From: Lampris incognitus
Taxonomy: Eukaryota > Chordata > Actinopteri > Lampriformes > Lampridae
DNA: 64,000 nt
Direction of reading: 5' to 3'
Assembly: GCF_029633865.1 (NCBI RefSeq)
Contig: NC_079213.1
Location: forward strand, 111,349,981-111,413,980
A program made the position numbers and the translations under genes. Of the stretch, positions 1 to 12,621 are shown piece by piece (positions within the stretch are counted from its first letter, which is position 1; every line of letters starts with the position of its first letter). The notes beneath the pieces were generated by a model, which was not told where the DNA came from, searched no databases, and worked only from the letters and a program-made list of their open reading frames with translations.

Positions 1-3000
1 AGACAACAACACAGACAACACAGACAACAACAGACAACACAGACAACAACACAGACAACACAGACAACAACACAGACAACACAGACAACACAGACAACAC
101 AGACAACAACACAGACAACACAGACAACAACACAGACAACACAGACAACAACACAGACAACAACACAGACAACAACACAGACAACACAGACAACACAGAC
201 AACACAGACAACAACACAGACAACACAGACAACAACACAGACAACACAGACAACACAGACAACAACACAGACAACACAGACAACACAGACAACAACACAG
301 ACAACACAGACAACACAGACAACAACACAGACAACACAGACAACAACACAGACAACAACACAGACAACAACACAGACAACACAGACAACACAGACAACAA
401 CACAGACAACAACACAGACAACAACACAGACAACACAGACAACAACACAGACAACAACACAGACAACACAGACAACACAGACAACAACACAGACAACAAC
501 ACAGACAACAACACAGACAACACAGACAACACAGACAACACAGACAACAACACAGACAACAACACAGACAACAACACAGACAACACAGACAACAACACAG
601 ACAACAACACAGACAACACAGACAACAACACAGACAACACAGACAACACAGACAACACAGACAACACAGACAACAACACAGACAACACAGACAACAACAC
701 AGACAACACAGACAACACAGACAACAACACAGACAACAACACAGACAACAACACAGACAACACAGACAACAACACAGACAACAACACAGACAACAACACA
801 GACAACAACACAGACAACACAGACAACAACACAGACAACAACACAGACAACAACACAGACAACACAGACAACACAGACAACAACACAGACAACACAGACA
901 ACACAGACAACAACACAGACAACAACACAGACAACAACACAGACAACAACACAGACAACACAGACAACACAGACAACAACACAGACAACAACACAGACAA
1001 CACAGACAACACAGACAACAACACAGACAACAACACAGACAACACAGACAACAACACAGACAACAACACAGACAACACAGACAACAACACAGACAACAAC
1101 ATAGACAACACAGACAACAACAGACAACACAGACAACAACACAGACAACACAGACAACACAGACAACACAGACAACACAGACAACAACACAGACAACACA
1201 GACAACAACACAGACAACACAGACAACACAGACAACACAGACAACAACACAGACAACACAGACAACAACACAGACAACACAGACAACACAGACAACAACA
1301 CAGACAACAACACAGACAACAACACAGACAACACAGACAACACAGACAACAACACAGACAACAACACAGACAACAACACAGACAACACAGACAACAACAC
1401 AGACAACAACACAGACAACACAGACAACACAGACAACAACACAGACAACAACACAGACAACACAGACAACAACACAGACAACAACACAGACAACACAGAC
1501 AACAACAGACAACACAGACAACAACACAGACAACACAGACAACAACACAGACAACACAGACAACACAGACAACACAGACAACAACACAGACAACACAGAC
1601 AACAACAGACAACACAGACAACAACACAGACAACACAGACAACAACACAGACAACACAGACAACACAGACAACACAGACAACACAGACAACAACACAGAC
1701 AACACAGACAACAACACAGACAACACAGACAACAACACAGACAACAACACAGACAACAACACAGACAACAACACAGACAACACAGACAACACAGACAACA
1801 CAGACAACAACACAGACAACACAGACAACAACACAGACAACACAGACAACACAGACAACAACACAGACAACACAGACAACACAGACAACAACACAGACAA
1901 CACAGACAACAACACAGACAACAACACAGACAACAACACAGACAACAACACAGACAACACAGACAACACAGACAACAACACAGACAACAACACAGACAAC
2001 AACACAGACAACACAGACAACAACACAGACAACAACACAGACAACACAGACAACACAGACAACAACACAGACAACAACACAGACAACAACACAGACAACA
2101 ACACAGACAACACAGACAACACAGACAACAACACAGACAACAACACAGACAACAACACAGACAACAACACAGACAACACAGACAACAACAGACAACACAG
2201 ACAACAACACAGACAACACAGACAACAACACAGACAACACAGACAACAACACAGACAACACAGACAACAACACAGACAACAACACAGACAACAACACAGA
2301 CAACACAGACAACAACACAGACAACAACACAGACAACAACACAGACAACACAGACAACAACACAGACAACAACACAGACAACAACACAGACAACACAGAC
2401 AACACAGACAACAACACAGATAACACAGACAACACAGACAACACAGACAACAACACAGACAACAACACAGACAACAACACAGACAACAACACAGACAACA
2501 CAGACAACACAGACAACAACACAGACAACAACACAGACAACAACACAGACAACACAGACAACAACACAGACAACAACACAGACAACACAGACAACACAGA
2601 CAACAACACAGACAACAACACAGACAACACAGACAACAACACAGACAACAACATAGACAACACAGACAACAACAGACAACACAGACAACAACACAGACAA
2701 CACAGACAACAACACAGACAACACAGACAACACAGACAACACAGACAACACAGACAACAACACAGACAACACAGACAACACAGACAACAACACAGACAAC
2801 AACACAGACAACAACACAGACAACACAGACAACAACACAGACAACAACACAGACAACAACACAGACAACACAGACAACAACACAGACAACAACACAGACA
2901 ACACAGACAACACAGACAACAACACAGACAACAACACAGACAACACAGACAACAACACAGACAACAACACAGACAACACAGACAACAACAGACAACACAG

Positions 3001-4443
3001 ACAACAACACAGACAACACAGACAACAACACAGACAACACAGACAACACAGACAACACAGACAACAACACAGACAACACAGACAACAACAGACAACACAG
3101 ACAACAACACAGACAACACAGACAACAACACAGACAACACAGACAACAACACAGACAACAACACAGACAACACAGACAACACAGACAACAACACAGACAA
3201 CACAGACAACAACACAGACAACACAGACAACAACACAGACAACAACACAGACAACACAGACAACAACACAGACAACAACACAGACAACAACACAGACAAC
3301 ACAGACAACAACACAGACAACAACACAGACAACAACACAGACAACACAGACAACAACACAGACAACAACACAGACAACACAGACAACACAGACAACAACA
3401 CAGACAACAACACAAACAACACAGACAACAACACAGACAACACAGACAACAACACAGACAACAACACAGACAACAACACAGACAACACAGACAACAACAC
3501 AGACAACACAGACAACAACACAGACAACACAGACAACACAGACAACAACACAGACAACAACACAAACAACACAGACAACAACACAGACAACACAGACAAC
3601 AACACAGACAACAACACAAACAACACAGACAACAACACAGACAACAACACAGACAACAACACAGACAACACAGACAACAACACAGACAACACAGACAACA
3701 CAGACAACAACACAGACAACAACACAAACAACACAGACAACAACACAGACAACAACACAGACAACACAGACAACAACACAGACAACAACACAGACAACAA
3801 CACAGACAACACAGACAACAACACAGACAACACAGACAACAACACAGACAACACAGACAACACAGACAACAACACAGACAACACAGACAACAACACAGAC
3901 AACAACACAGACAACACAGACAACAACACAGACAACACAGACAACACAGACAACAACACAGACAACAACACAAACAACACAGACAACAACACAGACAACA
4001 ACACAGACAACACAGACAACAACACAGACAACAACACAGACAACACAGACAACAACACAGACAACACAGACAACAACACAGACAACAACACAGACAACAC
4101 AGACAACACAGACAACAACACAGACAACACAGACAACAACACAGACAACACAGACAACAACACAGACAACACAGACAACAACACAGACAACAACACAGAC
4201 AACAACACAGACAACACAGACAACAACACAGACAACACAGACAACAACACAGACAACAACACAGACAACAACACAGACAACACAGACAACAACACAGACA
4301 ACAACACAGACAACACAGACAACAACACAGACAACACAGACAACACAGACAACAACACAGACAACACAGACAACAACACAGACAACACAGACAACACAGA
4401 CAACACAGACAACAACACAGACAACAACACAGACAACACAGAC
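1..4443. repeat. T-free minisatellite of mixed 9-, 12- and 10-bp units
   Basis: The whole stretch is built from AGACAACAC (9 bp) and AGACAACAACAC (12 bp) in irregular order, with a rare 10-bp unit (AGACAACAAC) near positions 22, 1123, 1501, 1602, 2186, 2670, 2990 and 3085. I see only three T residues on the plus strand (1102, 2421, 2654), an extreme strand asymmetry. A variant unit with G changed to A (ACAAACAAC) appears only from about 3410 to 3970. Unit order around 1501-1640 is repeated at about 2985-3125, and the ATAGAC variant with the same neighbours occurs at 1101 and 2653, so segments of about 1.5 kb have been duplicated. The array runs off the left edge. By inference it lies in intron 1 of the TM4SF gene. 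Confidence 0.97.
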
Positions 4444-4780
4444 GAACAGGAGAAAATTGCAGCGCTGCTACGACTTGTGAATCGGAGTGATGGCTGCAGG
4501 AACAAAGCTATTTTTACACCGCATTGTTCTGCGCCTTTGGGACCGCAAACCTCCGTCCAGAAGGAAGAAGCTGAAACTCACTGTGCAAAGGGTGGGAGTC
4601 GTCATTCACAATCGGGCTGGCTATCCGCTGTAGGTGTTAAGCTGCGACTCCCAGTCCGCCTGCTAGACCGTCTAACAGTCCGGCTCGGACAGTTTAGAGA
4701 CGGGTTTCCAACCCATGACGCCACAGGGCAAAATCGATTCAACAAAAGCCTGATAGAATAAGGTCATCAAGGTGTTTGGG
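4444..4780. other. Unassigned unique sequence between satellite and SINE
   Basis: This stretch directly follows the satellite and has ordinary base composition. A plus-strand frame stays open for about 95 codons from a GTG at 4477 to a stop at 4759-4761, but it has no ATG and no recognisable domain. I see no TM4SF exon 1 here on either strand. Confidence 0.4.
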
Positions 4781-5196
4781 TGTCCGGGTAGCGTAGCGGT
4801 CTATTCCGTTGCCTACCACACAGGGATCGCTGGTTCGAATCCCCGTGTTGCCTCCGGCTTGGTCAGGCGGCCCTACAGACACACTATGCTGTGTCTGCGG
4901 GTGGGAAGCCGGATGTGGGTATGTATCCTGGTCGCTGCACTAGCGCCTCCTCTGGTTGGTCGGGGCGCCTGTTCGGGGGGGGGGGTAGCGTGATCCTCCC
5001 ACGCGCTACGTCCCCCTGGCGAAACTCTTCACTGTCAGGTGAAAAGAAGCGGCTGGCGACTCCACATGTATGGGAGGAGGCATGTGGTAGTCTGCAGGCC
5101 TCCCCGGATCAGCAGAGAGGGCGGAGCAGCGACCGGGACGGCTCGGAAGAGTGGGGGGATTGGCCAAGTACAACTGGGAGAAAAGGGGGAGGGGAT
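4781..5196 (+). mobile_element. tRNA-derived SINE, family A, near full length
   Basis: The 5' end is a tRNA-like pol III promoter. A box-A-like TAGCGTAGCGG follows the GTCCGGG start, and box B GGTTCGAATCC lies about 40 bp on. The body carries landmarks shared by every copy in this window: CTGGTCGCTGCACTAGCG, a G-rich run, AGCGTGATCCTCCCACGC, GGTGAAAAGAAGCGGCTGG and GGCTCGGAAGAGTGGGG, then an A/G-rich tail. I do not assign a published family name. Confidence 0.9.
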
Positions 5197-5317
5197 AACG
5201 TCATCATGTGGAAACGGGACAGTTTCCTCGAACAAAACAAATGCTGGCGCCCCTTTTTGCACACGGCTTCAGTTTGCCTCAAAGTTTACTTTTGAGTCGA
5301 GGGCCCCCTAATTACTG

Positions 5318-5925
5318 CCTATATGCAACTTTTATTACCCCCTATAGGCAATGTTATTACCTCCTGTAGGCAACTTTTATTACCCCTATAGGCAGCTTAT
5401 ATTACCCCCTATAGGCAGCTTATATTACCCTCTATAGACAACTTTTATTACCCCCTATAGGCAACTGTTATTACCCCCTATAGGCAGCTTTTATTACCCC
5501 CATAGGCAGCTTTTATTACCCCCTATAGGCAACTTTTATTACCCCCTATATGCAACTTTTATTACCCCCTATATGCAACTTTTATTACCCCTATATGCAA
5601 CTTTTATTACAACCCATAGGCAGCTTTTATTACCCCCTATAGGCGGCTTTTATTACCCCTATATGCAACTTTTATTACCCCCTACAGGCAACTTTTATTA
5701 CCCCTATAGGCAGCTTTTATTACCCTCTATAGCCAACTTTTATTACCCCCTATATGCAACTTTTATTATCCCCTATATGCAACTTTTATTACCCCCTATA
5801 GGCAGCTTTTATTACCCCTTATAGGCAACTTTTATTACCCCTATATGCAACTTTTATTACCCCCTATATGCAACTTTTATTACCCCCTATAGGCAGCTTT
5901 CATTACCCCCTATAGGCAGCTTTTA
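5318..5925. repeat. Minisatellite of about 20-22 bp
   Basis: About 28 tandem units of the form CCTATAGGCAACTTTTATTA plus C's. Variants alternate TAGGCAAC, TAGGCAGC and TATGCAAC. The array ends at GGCAGCTTTTATAAGC. Confidence 0.95.
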
Positions 5926-6155
5926 TAAGCAGTGTAGATGGGTGTGTTCCTCTGATAGTGCTGTGCAGTGATGGGAATGTTACCATGGTGACAAAGTGAG
6001 GAACTATTCAAGAGCTGTCAGCATCTTCGTCACCCAGCAGTCTCCTCAGCTGACGCCGCCCCTGGTCTTCGTGAAGGACCAACAAATGATTAGAAGACAT
6101 TTCGATCTGCTGAAAGTCAGTGTGAAATAATGGTTGTTGTCTTTTGTGCCTCCAG

Positions 6156-6762
6156 ATGCTGATTCCAGCGGCGGTCTTCACCAGTCTTGGAAAATGCAGA
6201 TGCTGCTGGAATGAGAGCTTAATGGTGAGGAACTGACACGAAGGCAAGCCAACAGAATGAAAGGAAACCGTATATAGGATGCATTCTGATCTGGGACCCT
6301 TCAGGACTGTGTACAGGACTAGCTGAGGTCCGGAGCAGCTCAGTCAGAGGGCTGCATCAGCACTGCACCTCCTTTGTACGAGTCCTCCTCCTTCATCTGT
6401 GTCTCGTGGCTAGCTGTCTCGGACATGTTGACCCGTCAAGTCTTTTCATCTCTTGATAAAAATTCACATTCTCCAAACAATAATAATGTTCACTCAAATC
6501 ACAGCAGTAAAACCCACAGCTGCTACCAGTCTCTAAAAGAGGAGCCACTGTGTATTTCCTCGCAAATTAAGGAAAAAAAGAAAAGGTTTACACTCATCAC
6601 AGGCACGTTTGTTGGCTGAGCTAGCTCACCCTGTGTCCTTATGATGTGGAATGCTAATGCTAATGCTAATCCGGCTACTTTAGTTCAACAAGCGTCCGAC
6701 TGTTTAACACTCGACAAAGTAAGCTGGGCTCACTGCACAATACGACCCACATAAACAGCTGC

Positions 6763-6814
<52 letters not shown>

Positions 6815-6831
6815 GCTTTCTCTCTCTGTTG

Positions 6832-6862
<31 letters not shown>

Positions 6863-7215
6863 GCTTTCTCTCTCTGTTGCTCTCTCTCTCTCTCTCTCTC
6901 TCTGTTGCTTTCTCTCTCTGTTGCTCTCTCTCTCTCTCTCTCTCTCTGTTGCTTTCTCTCTCTGTTGCTCTCTCTCTCTCTCTCTCTCTCTGTTGCTTTC
7001 TCTCTCTGTTGCTCTCTCTCTCTCTCTCTCTCTCTGTTGCTTTCTCTCTCTGTTGCTCTCTCTCTCTCTCTCTCTCTCTGTTGCTTTCTCTCTCTGTTGC
7101 TCTCTCTCTCTCTCTCTCTCTCTCTCTTGCTCTCTCTCTCTCTCTCTTGCTCTCTCTCTCTCTCTGTTGCTTTCTCTCTCTGTTGCTCTCTCTCTCTGTC
7201 GCTCTCTCTCTCTCT

Positions 7216-7261
<46 letters not shown>

Positions 7262-7310
7262 TGCTCGCTCTCGCTCTTGCTCTCTCTCTCTGTCGCTCGC
7301 GCTCTCGCTT

Positions 7311-7367
<57 letters not shown>

Positions 7368-7503
7368 GTGTATGTATGTATGCTTATGTGTGGCGAGCAG
7401 CTGTCCCACTCTCTTTCTTGTCAACAAGCTGTTTTGAGATGGAGACTAATGAACACGCACACACAAATGCACATGCACACACGTGCACACACACACACAC
7501 ACA

Positions 7504-7571
<68 letters not shown>

Positions 7572-8654
7572 TCTCACAAATACTCAAAGAAAAACACGCT
7601 CAAAAACAATTCTGACTGTCACACACACACACACACACTGCAAGTATTCTCACCCTGTCTTTGTCTCTCTTTTCGTCCATCCCTTTGTCCCCCGCTGTCG
7701 TTCATTCTCTCTGCAGATGTGTGGGTCGGTGCTGGCAGCTGCTGTCGGTCTGGTGGGCTCCGGCTACTGTTTTGCCATGTCGGGGCTTGCCTTGCTACAG
7801 GGCCCCCAGTGCTTCACCTCTCAGGGGTGGTTATACCCCTTTGCAGATAAGGGGGGCAGGTATGAATACCGTACTGTGTGGGGGGAGACCGGGCTGTGAA
7901 TTTGTGTATGACGGTGTATGACTGTGGCCGGTCGGGGCGCCTGTTCAGGGGGGAGGGGGAACTGGGGGGGGGGGGGAATAGCGTGATCCTCCCACGCGCT
8001 GCGTCCCCCTGGCGAAACTCCTCACACTGTCAGGTGAACAGAAGCGGCTGGCGACTCCACATGTATGGGAGGAGACCTGTGGTAGCCTGCAGCCCTCCCC
8101 GGATTGGCAGAGGGGGTGGAGCAGAGACCGGGACGGCTCGGAAGAGTGGGGTAATTGGCCGGATACAACTGGGGAGAAAAAGTGGGGAAATTCCCAAAAA
8201 TAATGTTGTCTCTTGTTGTCACACACCAGTGTGTGAGAGTGTACCGTATGTGGACCTACAGCCGGATATATATCAGCCTCGCTCCGTCATATTACCCTTC
8301 CTTTAATGCCCTGACACCCTACAGCGCTTGCTTGTCACAATCTAATCTAGCTCCCTTTCTATCTCTCTGTTTCTATGCCTCCTCCCTCCCTCCCTGACGC
8401 CTCCTATCTATCTCTCTCTCCCCTGTCTCTCTCTGTCTGTCTGTCCCCGTCCCAGGTACCTCCTGGAGCCAGAATCATGGTCGGTGTGTCATCAGCCCGT
8501 GCACATAGTAGAGTGGAACGTGACTCTGCTGTGTATACTGCTGGGTCTGGCGGTACTGGAGTTCATCGTCTGTCTGCTGCAGCTGGGGAACGGCTTGGTC
8601 AACGCTGTCTGCAGGCCCTGTTGCTACAAACAGGAGTACAGCCTCAATGCGTAG
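6156..8654 (+). CDS. Transmembrane 4 L6 family protein (TM4SF1-like), last three coding exons
   Basis: Three exons join in frame: 6156-6224, 7717-7859 and 8456-8654 (stop TAG 8652-8654), all with AG/GT borders, giving 136 C-terminal residues. The first encodes the end of TM2 (MLIPAAVF) and a Cys-rich loop (CRCC). The second encodes TM3 (SVLAAAVGLVGSGYC) and the start of the large extracellular loop. The third has the family signature HIVEWN with an N-glycosylation site (NVT), then TM4 and a short cytoplasmic CC tail. VEWN favours TM4SF1/TM4SF18 over TM4SF4, which I recall as VPWN. Family members are about 200 residues, so exon 1 with TM1 is missing and must lie left of the window. The proteins are tetraspanin-like membrane organisers. 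Human TM4SF1, TM4SF4 and TM4SF18 lie near CP, and the same neighbour follows here on the same strand. The 69-bp first exon is the least certain. Confidence 0.85.
6225..6770. other. TM4SF intron 2, unique part
   Basis: Begins with a good donor (GTGAGG) after exon 6156-6224. Apart from a short GCTAAT repeat at about 6649-6670 I see no other element or coding signal. Confidence 0.6.
6771..7363. repeat. (CT)n tract with an internal 43-49 bp higher-order repeat
   Basis: A long CT microsatellite in the TM4SF intron is punctuated by TGTTGCTTTC and TGTTGCTCTC. TGTTGCTTTC recurs at about 6811, 6860, 6903, 6948, 6991, 7035 and 7079, so the tract is organised as a minisatellite. The right part degenerates into CT with CGCTCG interruptions. 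Confidence 0.95.
7455..7639. repeat. (CA)n microsatellite
   Basis: CA dinucleotides fill most of 7455-7569, and a shorter run at 7620-7638 precedes the acceptor of the TM4SF exon at 7717. Confidence 0.95.
7926..8200 (+). mobile_element. Family A SINE, 5'-truncated
   Basis: Lacks the tRNA-like head and starts at GGCCGGTCGGGGCGCC. It keeps AGCGTGATCCTCCCACGC, the AAGCGGCTGGCGACTCC block and the GGCTCGGAAGAGTGGGG tail. It lies in the last TM4SF intron in sense orientation. Confidence 0.88.
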
Positions 8655-9525
8655 AGAAATGCGGATACGAGCGCGATATGCCATGCGTGCACGCAAACAA
8701 ACACATACATGCACACACATAACCCCAATCTACAGACACGTGCACGTGGGATATTTACATTCATTAACGGATGCAAATATCCTCGCCTGCACAGCCTGCA
8801 CACATGGCCTCACGACGTGTGTTAATACATACATCCCTCACACTTTCCCTTTCACACACGCCGTACAGCCATGTTGGCATAACTCCTACATCGTGAAAGT
8901 GGCAAACAGAGCTCAGTGTCTGCAGCCAAGACTCTCTCTCCTTCCCCAGAGGCTACGGGACACAAGGAATGATCAGTTTGTACCAATGAGTTACATGCAC
9001 AAGCTTAGCAAAGGGTGTGTGGGAGGTAGTATATTGTTCTTTCCTACCCCGAAATCCTATTTGTAGACCTGGTAAATGCCTTGTAATCTTTGTTTTACAA
9101 GGCCATGCCCTCTCACCCCTTATTTAAACGAAACCCCAGACTTGTGGCCTTCAGAGAGTTAAGAGGGTGGTTGTGGGCAACCTGACTTTGTACATAATAA
9201 AACCTGTACATATCAACTTTGTACATAGGAAATCTGACTGGTGGCATTTGAGAAGGTGGAAAAAACTTATTGTTTGGCTGTTTTCGATAGGTCAATAACA
9301 ATGTGAGTATTAGACGGGTAGTCGTATCGCTTCCCTCGTAGAGAGAGGATGGCGTACTCTGAATGCTCACATATGCCGCTGACTTCGCCGCTGAGCCTGC
9401 TTTGTGAACAGAACTTTTGTACTCCGTGATACTCCTGTTTCTATCATCATTCTTTACTGTCATTCGCCTCGTTCACCTGTATGCACGCTGGCCTCCTTCA
9501 GGGGACTCAGAAAGTCATATTTCAA
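8655..9525 (+). other. TM4SF 3' UTR and downstream flank
   Basis: Sequence after the TM4SF stop codon. No further coding signal is seen. The first canonical AATAAA is at 9196-9201, 542 bp after the stop, and a second is at 10476-10481. The true transcript end cannot be decided from sequence alone. Confidence 0.5.
9196..9201 (+). terminator. Candidate poly(A) signal for the TM4SF gene
   Basis: AATAAA in the context CATAATAAAACC, downstream of the TM4SF stop with no intervening gene. Confidence 0.45.
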
Positions 9526-9936
9526 CGGCGTCCGGGTAGCGAAGCGGTCTATTCCGTTGCCTACCAACACGGTTCGAATCCCCGTGTTGCCTCCGGCTTG
9601 GTCGGGCGTCCCTTCAGACACAAAGCCGGATGTGGGTATGTGTCCTGGTCGCTGCACTACCGCCTCCTCTGGTCGGTCGGGGTGCCTTTTCGGGGTGGGG
9701 GGTAGCGTGGTCCTCCCACGTGCTACGCCCTCCTGGGGAAACTCCTCGCTGTCAGGTGAAAAGAAGCGGCTGGCGACTCCACATGTATGGGAGGAGGCGT
9801 GTGGTAGTCTGCAGCCCTCCCCGGGGTCGGCGGAGGGGGTGGAGCAGCGACCGGGACGGCTCGGAAGAGTGGGGGGTAACTGGCCAAAGTACAATGGGGG
9901 AGAAAAAAGGGTGGTGGTGGTGGGGGGGGGGGGAAA
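9526..9936 (+). mobile_element. Family A SINE, near full length
   Basis: Starts GGCGTCCGGGTAGCGAAGCGG with box B GGTTCGAATCCCC and carries all body landmarks of the family. A few bases before box B are deleted relative to other copies. It ends in a G-rich run. Confidence 0.9.
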
Positions 9937-11761
9937 TCCATATTTCAGCAGTCATTTGGCTATACTTATTTCCATGTCCTCTTCGGGTTCGTTTTGACGG
10001 CGGCCATTTTATTTTAGTTGTGTGGAGCATATGAATTTTAGTTTTTCAGTGAAAGATTTGAGTGTGTGAGTGTGTGCGTGTTTTGTGTGTTCTTTCTTTT
10101 TTTCTAAAAGAGATCTGCTGTAAATTGTTTTCACCATGTCTTTTCGATAGTTGCTCAATGTTAGGGACTCGCTACACATGGAATACATATTTAGTTTCAT
10201 GTCTCTTATGATGCAACTGTGTAACTATGTTCCATTACAAACGTCACATGACTCCTTGTGTTAAGATGGTGTTTCATCTGCCTTGTTACTGTTTTGTATC
10301 TGATTTCAACGAACGCTTTTATAAATACTCCCGTGTGTCGTAACAGAGCTCAGTGTCTTCGGACATTGCTATGATTCGTCAGGTTTGATCAATACGGGCT
10401 TGACAGAGTTTTCGATGGTGACCCGCCGGGCCGTTCTACAGAACTGGTTCAAAGTCGGAGTTGGAAACGTCTCCAAATAAACGTGTCTTTTCCCCCCAAA
10501 CTTTATGTGTATGGAAATTGTATAATACCCAAGGCACACATTTCTAGTAATTGTACAGTTAATTCTCGTATTGTATTTTCAGACAGGTTCGGGAGAAAAT
10601 GTCCTCTCCTGATGTTTGTCATTACTGAAACACATCCAAAGGAGTTGAATCAAGTGCAACTGGACTTGGTAACCATGAGCTGGATGAATGAGAACATTCA
10701 CAGACATGCTGAAACACAATAATTTCTAATATAATAAGAAGGGTTATATTGGCCTATTAAGATTCTGCTGACATTTACCCTGTAAATATATTTTTTTGCT
10801 ATTTTATTACTAAGTTTTAATGGGTAAATCAAAAAATAATTGCAGTTTTAACCAAATTTTAAGTGTAATTTATGAGATTGGTTGTATTTTGAATCCAATC
10901 TTTCCTTGTAAATTTGACCGTACTGATGTCAAAGTTGACGATTCATTGAGCCAAACACTATCATAACATCTTAGTTGATAACTCAGTACACTTTATTTTT
11001 GACAAAACATCCCATGTTTTGGACGTGACAGCACACTTCCGGTAGTGACAGTGAGGTTTTGGTAGTGGCCACGATATTTTGTTTGCCACGGCTGAATCAG
11101 GCTGTCAACACTTTCAGGGATTAAAGCAAAAAACAAAAACAAAAACAAAAACACCTGACTGAAATGTTTTTTCAGGCCAAGTCATAGTTTCTTCTTCTTC
11201 TTCTTTTTTTTTTTGGAATTCAAATTTTTAATTGCTTCTGAAAAGGTTGATACAGGCCAAGTCAACATATCAAACGAGACGTTTCACCGGTGATGCCACC
11301 AATAGAAATAAAATGGCTATAAAATAAAAGCGATGAGTACAAGGCGGTATACAGCGCTGGTCATAATCCGGCGAAACTGAAGCCACCCTGGCAAACAAAG
11401 ACAGGAATCATATTCCAGGGTCGCCGAACAATGTAACATAATTGCAGAAATGATCCCAGACTGGGCCCTTATGGTTTCTATCAGTGAACCCGATCAGCGT
11501 GGATTCAGGCCAAGTCATATCCATATTCAATGCATTTGTTTTAATTTATGTTATATTATGACACCAAACAAACCGATGTTTTCGTTTTAAGTGAGCTTCT
11601 TGTCACTTAACAGAAGAAAATGGTGGTTGGACTCAAACATTAGCAAGAAGAAAAGCGAAACCGATATGCGCGCTGATGAAGTCGGCACTATGTCCTGAAG
11701 CATTCCCTCACATTTTTGTGAGTGATCTCACCGCGCCATATAAAATAACAATGGTAAAATA
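9937..11761. other. Intergenic sequence without recognised gene
   Basis: AT-rich DNA with no coding region I can support. It has an AAAAAC repeat near 11128-11152, a CTT/T run near 11190-11215, and the phrase AGGCCAAGTCA three times (about 11176, 11252 and 11508), which suggests an old repeat I cannot name. An AATAAA lies at 10476-10481. Confidence 0.5.
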
Positions 11762-11850
11762 CATGGCCGGATTAACCCACCAGGGGACCCTGGGGCACGC
11801 ACATCCATTGCCCCCCCTCCCGCCCCGCCCTGTCAGATAGGCTATGCAAA
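11762..11850 (+). mobile_element. Possible hAT-type terminal fragment
   Basis: CATGGCCGGATTAACCC followed by GGGGACCCTGGGGCA resembles the left end of the complete hAT element at 47797 (CAGGGCCGTCTTAACG, then CACCCTGGGCA). No matching right terminus was found, so this could be a remnant that also brought in the minisatellite to its right. Confidence 0.4.
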
Positions 11851-11999
11851 CAATAATAAACATTGTTAAATGTAAAACTAATGTAAACACCCAACATGGT
11901 AGTCGACGCTATGCCAATCTGCATGGGATTCGGATGGCGACTACAAAGTACAACACAATTTTGAATCACAAAACAAACACAGTTGAGATAGCAGCTCAC

Positions 12000-12552
12000 A
12001 GCATCAACAGAGACTTTGTAGCTTGGGGCCCTGCATCAGTAGAGACTGTAGCTTGGGGCCCTGCATCAATAGAGACTTTGTAGCTTGGGGCCCTGCATCA
12101 GTAGAGACTGTAGCTTGGGGCCCCACATCAATAGAGACTTTGTAGCTTGGGGCTCTGCATTAGTAGAGACTAGCTTTGGGCCCTGCATCAGTAGAGACTG
12201 TAGCTTGGGGCCCCACATCAATAGAGACTTTGTAGCTTGGGGCTCTGCATCAGTAGAGACTGTAGCTTGGGGCCCTGCATCAGTAGAGACTTTAGCTTGG
12301 GGCCCTGCATCAGTAGAGACTGTAGCTTGGGGCCCCACATCAATAGAGACTTTGTAGCTTGCGGCCCTGCATCAGTAGAGACTGTAGCTTGGGGCCCTGC
12401 ATCAGTAGAGACTGTAGCTTGGGGCCCTGCATCAGTAGAGACTGTAGCTTGGGGCCCCACATCAATAGACTTTGTAGCTTGCGGCCCTGCATCAGTAGAG
12501 ACTGTAGCTTGGGGCCCCACATCAATAGAGACTAGCTTGGGCCCTGCATCGC
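12000..12552. repeat. Minisatellite of about 30 bp with two unit types
   Basis: About 18 units alternate between GGCCCTGCATCAGTAGAGAC + TGTAGCTTGG (30 bp) and GGCCCCACATCAATAGAGAC + TTTGTAGCTTGG (32 bp). Several units carry small indels. Long open frames on both strands are a by-product of the repeat. Confidence 0.95.
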
Positions 12553-12621
12553 GACGCAGGGTTGGAACAAACGTCCCTTGTAGGGTATGATTGGGCTGAC
12601 CATACCCGAACACAATACTCC

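Noticed and set aside
1-4443. Possible Thr-rich mucin-like domain encoded by the satellite (Gln-Thr-Thr frame stays open because units are 9 or 12 bp)
   Set aside because: About eight 10-bp units shift the frame, TAG occurs in the reading frame at two variant units, there is no start codon or flanking exon, and the array continues past the window.
4477-4761. Coding continuation of the satellite (95 codons open)
   Set aside because: No ATG start, no domain match that I recognise, and the frame is only one of three; insufficient evidence.
6675-7850. Long open frames on both strands over the CT tract (Ser-Leu and Arg-Glu repeats, up to 345 codons)
   Set aside because: They are translations of a simple repeat; no splice or domain support, and the real TM4SF exon at 7717-7859 is in a different context.
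12005-12613. Protein-like open frames (GPQATVSTDA repeats) on both strands
   Set aside because: Open on both strands with the same periodicity, explained by the 30-bp minisatellite.
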